Shown: in pieces, positions 7,577 to 13,389 of the stretch
How the letters are laid out: each line of letters opens with the position of its first letter
How positions within the stretch are numbered: position 1 is the first letter of the stretch
Source: Thermohalobaculum sp039185235
Lineage (GTDB): Bacteria; Pseudomonadota; Alphaproteobacteria; Rhodobacterales; Rhodobacteraceae
Assembly: GCA_039185235.1 (NCBI GenBank)
Contig: JBCDAS010000089.1
Span: 1-13,389, forward strand
Direction: 5' to 3'
Length of the DNA: 13,389 nucleotides
Notes under the pieces: generated by a model
Seen by the model: only the letters and a program-made list of their open reading frames with translations
Databases searched by the model: none
Told to the model about the DNA's origin: nothing
Program-made: the position numbers and the translations under genes

Positions 7577-8617
7577 TCACAGCAACCCGTCGCGCGGTTG
7601 TTCGTTCATCTTCTGGCGGATGGCGGTCTCAACGAGGGTCCGGGCGGAGTCGCGGATCCCGTAAAGGCGGGTCAGCTGGCCTGACGCGCGGCCATGGCGG
7701 GCAGAAGAGATTTCGATGTCGGCCGTACGCGCGTCCTTCGTGCGTGCGCGCGGCGCGATGCCGGGGTTCTCGACTTCCTCGCTCGGCGCGTACTTGCGCA
7801 TGACCGCGTCGGCATATCCCCAGAGGCTCGCCGAGATCAGGATCTCGCAGACCACATGACTGACGTTGAAGCCCCAGCCCAGCAGATGATTGGGCTCGGC
7901 AAAGGCATCGAACACGCCGCTCAGGCCTTCGAAGAGCGCCCCGAACATCGGGATGTACGCGACCAGTGCGACACCACCACCGATCGCCAACCCTTTGCGA
8001 TATTGGTCGCGATTGGCAGGATCGGTGAATACGTTCCCGATCAGCTTTACAGCGTAGCCGCCAGCAGGGGCGATGACAGCAAGCGCGCCAGCCAAATGCG
8101 GATTGTCATCGATGATCGGAAGTGCTGAGGCTTCGAATGTGGTCTGGAAAACCACATAGCTGGCGACGGACAGGCCCGCGATGCCGAGCCCCGCACCCGC
8201 CACGCCGATCTTGTCGCGCAGCTGCCAGTGCTTGGGCGGCACTTCGGTGTTCGGATCGCCCGGACCGCGCGTTCCGCCATTGGTCATGGGCGCGGGGATC
8301 ATGGGCGGCTGGCGCGCCAGATCGGAATTGATCTCAGCAAGAGCTTCCGTATCGAACGAGAGGAAGGACTGTGCCAGGGCGGCTTCTGTCTCAAGCTCTG
8401 TAACCAGATCGCCATAGGTCATGGCGAATTCCGCGTCGACATGCGCGGTAGCAAGCTGGATCGCGGTCTCCAGATCGCCGGTCTCGCAAGCGGCGCGGAT
8501 CAAGCTCGTGTCGATCGCCAGAGGTGCGAACACGTCGGTGCGATTGTCGTTCTCGCTGCCCGAGCTTGATTGCACCCAGTTGCCCTCAAACCATCGTTTG
8601 GGTGTTTGGTCAGTCAT
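7577..8617 (-). CDS. Four-helix membrane protein of unknown function (346 aa), first gene of the transfer-like operon
   Basis: A polar N-terminal region of about 130 residues (with a Pro/Gly-rich linker near 100-130) precedes four predicted membrane helices at roughly 137-158, 174-197, 208-236 and 245-270. A basic C-terminal tail of about 75 residues follows. The family is not recognised. The start at 8617 (MTDQTPKRW) has an excellent AAGGAG six bases upstream. A reading extended to 8746 lacks support. It is followed after 38 bases by the exported protein gene and then by genes overlapping end to start, so all five are probably one transcript. A membrane-embedded partner for the coupling ATPase is a reasonable inference, unproven. 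Confidence 0.75.
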   Translation of the reverse strand: MTDQTPKRWFEGNWVQSSSGSENDNRTDVFAPLAIDTSLIRAACETGDLETAIQLATAHVDAEFAMTYGDLVTELETEAALAQSFLSFDTEALAEINSDLARQPPMIPAPMTNGGTRGPGDPNTEVPPKHWQLRDKIGVAGAGLGIAGLSVASYVVFQTTFEASALPIIDDNPHLAGALAVIAPAGGYAVKLIGNVFTDPANRDQYRKGLAIGGGVALVAYIPMFGALFEGLSGVFDAFAEPNHLLGWGFNVSHVVCEILISASLWGYADAVMRKYAPSEEVENPGIAPRARTKDARTADIEISSARHGRASGQLTRLYGIRDSARTLVETAIRQKMNEQPRDGLL

Positions 8618-8749
8618 CGAAATCTCCTTCAGGTGATTGGGATCGGGAAGTTCCCCTTGGCTGGGACAGGCGCTTAATCGCTGTCCGGACCTCTCCATGA
8701 GTTCGGCGGTCCGCGTGCGGGGCGTATGAGAGATGCCATTGCGCATCCC

Positions 8750-9109
8750 TCACCCAGCCGTCGCGGGCAGCATGGCCACCGTCATGGCGATGAGTGCGAT
8801 CAGGATTGCGATGACTTGACGGGCAAGGAGCTGTTCCCCGAATAGGAATACGCCCGCCGCGATCACTAGCGAGACCTGCACGACCGACGTCGCCATGCCG
8901 ACGATGGCCAAATCCTGCATCCGGAGCAGGCACAAGTAGAGGAGTGCCCCGACGCCCCAGGTCGCGAAGCCCGCCACCATAAGCCAAAGGTTGCCGTTGG
9001 TGACATATGCCTTGAACGACAGCGACCCGCCGACGTTCAGCGCGCACATCGTCAACATGACCGCGACCGACTGCCAGACTGGCGGGACCGATGACCAAAG
9101 ACCGGTCAC
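8750..9109 (-). CDS. SMR/EamA-like four-helix membrane transporter (119 aa)
   Basis: This is a very hydrophobic 119-residue protein with four predicted membrane helices, the size and topology of small multidrug resistance proteins or half of an EamA/DMT transporter. The third and fourth helices (DLAIVGMATSVVQVSLVIAAG ... then AIVGM-like and LIALIAMTVAM patterns) fit that superfamily, but the SMR-defining glutamate in helix 1 is not evident. Substrate cannot be told. The only start upstream of the first helix is the GTG at 9109, as an in-frame stop lies just before it; the ribosome site is weak (AGGG). It is 132 bases upstream of the five-gene operon on the same strand. It may be cargo, or a chromosomal gene beyond the element end. 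Confidence 0.72.
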   Translation of the reverse strand: MTGLWSSVPPVWQSVAVMLTMCALNVGGSLSFKAYVTNGNLWLMVAGFATWGVGALLYLCLLRMQDLAIVGMATSVVQVSLVIAAGVFLFGEQLLARQVIAILIALIAMTVAMLPATAG

Positions 9110-9275
9110 TTGCCCGCCCTAGGGCATAGCTCAGTTACAATCGTTCTGGTCTGCATTGCCCGCTCCACGACTTGGTTTGGGCAATCATCTCGTTCGGTCT
9201 TGGCAGCGTCATCAGGATGGAATTCTGTGGAATTCCGCCCACAGCAATGACCTTCGCCCACTTGCCAGGTGGTTT

Positions 9276-9304
9276 TTGACGTCGAGGACAGTTTGTGTTA
9301 TATT
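9276..9304 (+). promoter_or_regulatory. Sigma-70-type promoter of the STAND operon
   Basis: TTGACG (9276-9281) and TATATT (9299-9304) are separated by exactly 17 bases, a near-consensus housekeeping promoter. It lies 22 bases before the first possible start of the 92-codon gene, so the 5' leader would be short. The rest of the 216-base space from 9110 holds only a duplicated GGAATTC motif (9219-9225 and 9229-9235) and a short TGTGG/CCACA inverted repeat. No gene is seen there. Confidence 0.7.
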
Positions 9305-9325
9305 ATTGATATTGTGAGGTAATTT

Positions 9326-9604
9326 TTGCTTATGGGTGAGTTTGAAAGCGAGTTTCAGAATACAATTGGGGAGTTACTAGGCATACACTTGGCTTTGTTT
9401 GAGCATGAATGGCAATGCAGGCCAGATGATCTTGAGCGCGCGCGTATGGTGACCATGATATCTGAGGCCTACAAGAACTTCACGGAGGGCGGGCTTCCAG
9501 GTTTTAAAGATGACTTTGATCGTGGGTACAAGCTCGGAAAACGCGATGTCAGGGGAGCTGGTCCCTATCCACCGACACTTGGCTCAGACGGTCCGGCACC
9601 TTAG
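9326..9604 (+). CDS. Small protein of unknown function leading the STAND operon (92 aa)
   Basis: No domain is recognised. The first ~60 residues are probably helical and acidic (GEFESEFQNTIGELLG ... ARMVTMISEAYKNF), and the tail is Gly/Pro-rich and likely disordered. There is no signal peptide. A GAGGT site (9316-9320) is ideally spaced for the TTG at 9326 and rather far from the ATG at 9332, so either may be used, differing by two residues. It is the first gene after a strong promoter and is followed after 80 bases by the NB-ARC gene on the same strand. It could be a partner, trigger or inhibitor of the STAND protein, but this rests on position alone. Confidence 0.6.
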   Translation: MLMGEFESEFQNTIGELLGIHLALFEHEWQCRPDDLERARMVTMISEAYKNFTEGGLPGFKDDFDRGYKLGKRDVRGAGPYPPTLGSDGPAP

Positions 9605-9684
9605 GCTCGTGCTGAGCGCCTGACCCAAGGGTTGCACGCGTCAGCGCTGAGTTCTCTCGGCACCGAAATAAGGAATGGTTCTGC

Positions 9685-11172
9685 GTGGCGAAGCAAAGCG
9701 ACTGGCCATTGCACGGCATATTTTTTCTCGATTCTCTGTTGCGGGCGAAGGAGAGCGATCCGAAGAACAAAGTTGTCTGGGACAATCAAAGGATTGCCTT
9801 GGAGATTCTTAACGTAGCGCCGTCAACGCTGAACCGCTGGTGCAGCGGTGAAACCCCAATTCCAGAAGCCAAGTTTAAGCTCGCAGTGTCGGTCATTGTG
9901 GCAGCCAGACAGGGAACAATCCCAGTCCAGGATACAGTTCGGCAGTTCAAAGAGGCGTACAGCTTCCTCGAGTGCTTCGAGAACGCAAAAAATGAGCCTC
10001 AGCAAACCATCCCAGACTGGGCTGCAGAGTTCTTGATTCGACGAGGACGTCTGACCAAGGGCGATCCGCATATTGCTTGCAACATCAAGCCGCCCATCGC
10101 TGATGGTGATCGCATGCAGGCCGAGAGCCCAGCCAGGCCTAGAGATCGTTCTCAAGTCGGAATAAAGCCAAACCCGCCATGCGCGAGGCTATCGAATCTG
10201 CCATATCGATTGCCCGACTTCACGGGACAGCAGGAGCAGATGGATCTGGTCAGGCGCTCGCTGACGGAAGGCCAAGACGCCCTCTTGGCAGGCATGGGCG
10301 GAATCGGAAAGACAACTCTCGCAGTTGAGTTCGCGCACCAGCACTTCGCAGACTTTCCCGGTGGCGTATTTTTTGCCGATGCCCAGGGGATGAGTCGAGA
10401 CCCGCTGCAACCGGTCGAGGTGGCGAGACTGCTTGCCCAGGCTATCGATCCCATTGTGCAGCCAAGGAAGGACAAGGATTGGACAGATGTGCTTGAGGCC
10501 CATCTGGCGTCGCGCCGCAGCTTGCTGGTGCTCGACAACTTGTGGTCCGCGGAGACGATGCGCGCCTTGCGTATGCCCGGGTCCACCCGTGTTTTAGCGA
10601 CTGCACGCCGACGTCTGGGCGTCCCAGGTTGTCACATCATTGACGTCGATGAGTTGTCATTGGCTGACGCGGTGTCCTTGCTGCGCAAAATCCTCCACCC
10701 ATTGAGCTTCGACGAGTCAAGTCTGCGAGAACTGGCCGGAGAATGTGGCGCATTGCCGTTGGCGCTTCGTGCAGCAGCAACCTTCATGCTGGTCTACAAA
10801 TTGCCAATCAAGGAATACATCCGAAGGCTCCGAATCCAGCGTAGCGAGCAAAGTGGGCAGAGACTGTCATATCTGTCTGAGGCGAGGGAACTGGACAAGG
10901 CGTTAGATGTGCAAGCCGTTCTCTCGCTCAGCCTCGAAAAGTTGCTTGAGGTCAACCGGGAGCTTGCTCTCAGATATCTGGATCTCGTGCAATTCCCAGC
11001 TGACTTCGACGCGCGAGCTGTCAGTACGATTTGGGATATCGACGCGCGCTCTACGGAGCAAGCCTTGGATCGGTTGGTCGCTCAAAGCCTCGTTCAAAGA
11101 GACCACGCTTCGGGTAGGCTGCGCATACATGATCTGCTGAAGGAAATGGCGGAAAGTCAGTTGGTCGCTTAG
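9685..11172 (+). CDS. HTH - NB-ARC STAND ATPase (495 aa), sensor half encoded separately
   Basis: A signal-transduction ATPase with numerous domains. Residues about 32-60 resemble a helix-turn-helix (IALEILNVAPSTLNRWCSGE), suggesting DNA binding or protein contact. The NB-ARC core begins near 180. It has Walker A GMGGIGKTT at 203-211, Walker B LLVLD with Asp284, a TRVLATARRR sensor motif, a CGALPLAL motif equivalent to GLPL, and an IHDLL motif (His482-Asp483) equivalent to MHD at the end of the winged-helix part. In such proteins ATP replaces ADP when the C-terminal sensor detects a ligand, which allows oligomerisation. Here the protein stops just after the winged helix, and the TPR sensor is the next gene, 2 bases on and in another frame. 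The start is GTG 9685 with AAGGA ten bases upstream. Antiphage defence and transcriptional control are both possible roles. Confidence 0.88.
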   Translation: MAKQSDWPLHGIFFLDSLLRAKESDPKNKVVWDNQRIALEILNVAPSTLNRWCSGETPIPEAKFKLAVSVIVAARQGTIPVQDTVRQFKEAYSFLECFENAKNEPQQTIPDWAAEFLIRRGRLTKGDPHIACNIKPPIADGDRMQAESPARPRDRSQVGIKPNPPCARLSNLPYRLPDFTGQQEQMDLVRRSLTEGQDALLAGMGGIGKTTLAVEFAHQHFADFPGGVFFADAQGMSRDPLQPVEVARLLAQAIDPIVQPRKDKDWTDVLEAHLASRRSLLVLDNLWSAETMRALRMPGSTRVLATARRRLGVPGCHIIDVDELSLADAVSLLRKILHPLSFDESSLRELAGECGALPLALRAAATFMLVYKLPIKEYIRRLRIQRSEQSGQRLSYLSEARELDKALDVQAVLSLSLEKLLEVNRELALRYLDLVQFPADFDARAVSTIWDIDARSTEQALDRLVAQSLVQRDHASGRLRIHDLLKEMAESQLVA

Positions 11173-11174
11173 GC

Positions 11175-12656
11175 ATGGGGAATAGACCGGAACGCCTCGA
11201 CAGGTCTGAAGTTGCCACACGTTCGGCACGGGTCCAGCGCACCCTTGCGCAGTTCTACGCCGCCTTACTGCTCGAACTGGTCGCTAGGTATGACGAAGCC
11301 AAAGATGAGCGCCCTAGTGTTCTGGCGAAGTTGCGTACTGAGTGGCACAACATTAGCAATTCGCAGGAGTGGTCCATTCATCACGCCCCCAACGATCCCG
11401 TCGCGGAAGAACTGCTCGGCCTGCTTCGCGGCGTCACAAGCTCTGCCCTGAAACTTGTGCTGGGGCCGATTCAACGGATCAAGTGGCTCGAGGAATTGCT
11501 CCCGGAGACACAAGATACGGATGATGAGAAAGTCCTCGTGTTGTTGGGCAATTTGGCCAACGCCTACGCGGACATTGATCAGGCTTCCAAGGCCATAGAT
11601 CTCCTCAGAAGTCTGCTGTCGGCTGCAGAAGGGAATGGGTTCGGGAAAATCGAAATGACTGCGCTGGCACAGTTGGGCAATCTCTACGCAAACCAGAGCG
11701 AGCTCGACAAAGCGGTGCAATTCTATCGGAGATCATTGGTGAGCCTCCGCGACACCGACAACAAACTTGCGGAAGCATCGATCCTCAACAACATCGGGCA
11801 CATCCACAGGCGAAAGAGCGAGTACCGAGAGGCACAGGACGCCTTTCAACAGGCGCACGACACGTTTGAAGCAATGGGCGAGCGGGTGCATCAAGCCATC
11901 ACGCTTGGGGGCCTCGCGACTATTGCCAGATCAATTGGTGAGCCAGAGCGAGCGCTGATGCTTCAAACCGAACGGCTCGTCATCTTCCGGGAACTTGGAG
12001 TCAGAAACCTAGATGAAGCTAAAGCGCTGAGTGGACTTGGGTTGGCACAATACGATCTGGAACTCTATGACGATGCTGAACAGAGTTTCCTCTCGGCTCT
12101 TCGCATAACGCGCGAACTCGGAGCCCGTGCCAGCGAAGCCATGGACTTAGGAAATCTCGGCCTTGTCTATGCGGCGCGGGGCGCCTTCGAGCAGGCCTAC
12201 GACGCATCTGTTCAGCAGTTCGAGGTCGCTCATGAGCTTGGCGACAAGCTCACCGAGAGCAACGCTCTTGGAAGCATGGGAACCGCGGCGAAGAACATGG
12301 GACGGCTCGCAGTGGCAATGCAGTTCAAACAGAAACAGCTCGACCTATCCAGAAAGATCGGTAACCAGCGCGGGCAAGCCAGCGCGCATGGTGGTTTGAG
12401 CATGATACTCTTGGAACTGGAGGACTATGACCGGGCATGGTCACATCACCTATTGAGCCTGCAGATATTCCAGGACATTGGAGATGTTGCAGGCGAAGGA
12501 CGACAGCTCATTAATGGTGCGCAAATCGAAATTACGAGGGGAAATCTAGAAGAAGCGCTAGCTTGCTTGGACGAGGCCGAAGCAGTCTTGCCCACATCGT
12601 GTCGCAAGGAACGGGATGAGCTAACGCAACTTCGACGTAGCATTCAAGCTGCGTGA
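11175..12656 (+). CDS. TPR-repeat protein, detached sensor half of the STAND pair (493 aa)
   Basis: After an N-terminal helical linker (about 15-110, with TLAQFYAALLLELV), the protein consists of about nine tetratricopeptide repeats from about residue 120 to 480. They recur about every 40 residues (GNLANAYADIDQASKAI, AQLGNLYANQSELDKAV, NNIGHIHRRKSEYREA and so on). This is the repeat style normally found fused behind NB-ARC domains, where it binds the activating ligand. The ATG lies 2 bases after the NB-ARC stop (TAGGCATG), with only a weak ribosome site, so translation probably depends on re-initiation or frameshifting. The frame is open upstream as far as 11133, overlapping the NB-ARC gene by 40 bases, which is consistent with one ancestral gene and a one-base deletion. 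There is no signal peptide, so it is cytosolic. Confidence 0.87.
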   Translation: MGNRPERLDRSEVATRSARVQRTLAQFYAALLLELVARYDEAKDERPSVLAKLRTEWHNISNSQEWSIHHAPNDPVAEELLGLLRGVTSSALKLVLGPIQRIKWLEELLPETQDTDDEKVLVLLGNLANAYADIDQASKAIDLLRSLLSAAEGNGFGKIEMTALAQLGNLYANQSELDKAVQFYRRSLVSLRDTDNKLAEASILNNIGHIHRRKSEYREAQDAFQQAHDTFEAMGERVHQAITLGGLATIARSIGEPERALMLQTERLVIFRELGVRNLDEAKALSGLGLAQYDLELYDDAEQSFLSALRITRELGARASEAMDLGNLGLVYAARGAFEQAYDASVQQFEVAHELGDKLTESNALGSMGTAAKNMGRLAVAMQFKQKQLDLSRKIGNQRGQASAHGGLSMILLELEDYDRAWSHHLLSLQIFQDIGDVAGEGRQLINGAQIEITRGNLEEALACLDEAEAVLPTSCRKERDELTQLRRSIQAA

Positions 12657-12806
12657 TTATGGACCTCCGTTAGCTCGGCACATCACACATAGCGGCGGAT
12701 GTGATCCTGATAGATTGCTGTCCTAGAAGTTTGGCGAATGTAAGGTCGGGCCATTTGCGCTGTCCCCGAACCTTGGACCACTCGGAGCCGGAATTCCCGG
12801 GCTCCT

Positions 12807-13166
12807 TCACGGCGGCGGGCCGGATGCGCCGCCGTGGTTGGTGAGCGAAACCGGGACCTTGTACCCGATCGCGCTGTGGGGTCGGTCCTCATTGTAGAAC
12901 CTGCGCCAAGCCTCCATCTTCTCGCGCGCATCCGCAAGGGTCAGGAACCAGTGAGCGCTGAGGCACTCCTGGCGGAACTTCGAATTGAACGCCTCGATGA
13001 AGGCGTTGTCGGTTGGCTTGCCCGGTCTCGAGAAATCGAGCGTGACGCCGTGCCGGTAGGCCCAAAGGTCGAGGTCGCGCGAGATGAACTCGCTGCCATT
13101 GTCGACCCGGATCGTCTGGTAGTGTCCAGAATTTTTCGCACTTTGCTCATGCGACGACGGCTCCAA
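12807..13166 (-). pseudogene. IS3-family transposase remnant (integrase core, C-terminal part)
   Basis: The readable protein contains the rve/DDE end of an IS3-type transposase: TIRVDNGSEF, then HGVTLDFSRPGKPTDNAF and IEAFNSKFRQECL, ending ERPHSAIGYKV-like (DRPHSAIGYK). The second catalytic Asp (VDNG) and the Glu (FIEAFN) are separated by exactly 35 residues, as in the D-D-35-E signature. The first catalytic Asp and the whole N-terminal half are missing. Homology begins at about 13122, and the preceding codons (MEPSSHEQSAKNSG) look foreign. At the other end the frame stops after GPPP, while a neighbouring frame continues with EPGNSGSEWSKVRGQ down to a stop at 12670-12672, so a frameshift near 12810 is likely. 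The element is broken and surely inactive. Confidence 0.8.
12810..12834. repeat. GC-rich hairpin in the transposase tail
   Basis: CGGCGGCG (12810-12817) and CGCCGCCG (12827-12834) form a perfect 8-base stem with a 9-base loop, at the point where the transposase frame breaks. There is no T-run on either side. A second GGAGCC/GGCTCC hairpin lies next to it (about 12784-12804). Either might slow readthrough from the TPR gene, but neither is a classic terminator. Confidence 0.4.
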
Positions 13167-13389
13167 ATTGCCCGCGCAGACGGTTCATGGGGCTCGCGAA
13201 AGCTGATGCACAAGAGGCCACCGCTTAAACCACCTGAGGTCTGAGCGATCCGGGTTCAGTAGCAAGCGAGACCTAACTCGGAGTGCCACTCACAGCGCGA
13301 CCCAGGGCGCAGGTCTTGAGCGAAGCAGTGCCTGAGCGATCGAAGGTAGCCAGCCGAAATTGACTTTTGGCAACCATCGACGATCTGAC
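13126..13389. other. About 260 bases with no recognised gene
   Basis: Beyond the truncated transposase to the window edge I see no convincing coding frame, RNA gene or terminal repeat. The readable frames here are short and lack family resemblance. The abrupt loss of transposase homology near 13122 implies a recombination or insertion junction in this stretch. Confidence 0.5.

Noticed and set aside
9641..9650. TCAGCGCTGA palindrome before the NB-ARC gene
   Set aside because: It is a short perfect palindrome without a flanking pattern; too little to call an operator.
11133..11172. Programmed -1 frameshift site between the NB-ARC and TPR genes
   Set aside because: No slippery heptamer in the right phase and no clear downstream pseudoknot were seen, so recoding is not claimed; the split itself is reported.
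13370..13376. GCAACCA as a possible right copy of the tRNA attachment site
   Set aside because: Only seven bases match the tRNA end and the flanks differ; this is expected by chance.

Overview
The window looks like the 3' end of an rRNA operon in an alphaproteobacterium of the Rhodobacteraceae (Roseobacter/Rhodobacter) type, with accessory DNA inserted immediately after it. The order 23S - 5S - initiator tRNA-fMet at the operon end, the high third-position GC of most genes and the protein styles support this. The species cannot be named from the sequence.

Region 1 (1-848) is ordinary chromosome: the last ~520 bases of 23S rRNA, a 5S rRNA inside a long flanking processing stem, and tRNA-fMet. 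Region 2 (827-9109, all minus strand except one small gene) looks like an integrated element abutting the tRNA. It begins with a large serine recombinase whose last codons and stop lie inside the tRNA 3' end, preceded by a 66-codon gene overlapping it by four bases. Two unrecognised soluble genes follow, then a small opposing gene with a hairpin at its start. Next comes a tight five-gene operon (reading 8617 to 4266): a four-helix membrane protein, an exported two-domain protein, a small membrane protein, a VirD4/TraG-like coupling ATPase without its own membrane anchor, and another small membrane protein. No relaxase and no VirB-type secretion genes are visible. A four-helix SMR/EamA-like membrane protein lies at the far end.

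Region 3 (9110-12656, plus strand) is a separate three-gene unit behind a near-consensus sigma-70 promoter: a 92-codon unknown protein, an HTH/NB-ARC STAND ATPase, and a protein with about nine TPR repeats. The ATPase and TPR genes look like one STAND protein divided in two, with a 2-base gap and a -1 frame change. Sensor, switch and output parts are all recognisable, so this is the best candidate for an undescribed signalling or defence unit. Its codon use is less GC-biased than that of region 2, which suggests a separate origin.

Region 4 (12657-13389) holds a broken IS3-family transposase, truncated at its N-terminal side and frameshifted at its C-terminal tail, followed by about 260 bases in which no gene is recognised. 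The right end of the element next to the tRNA was not found.
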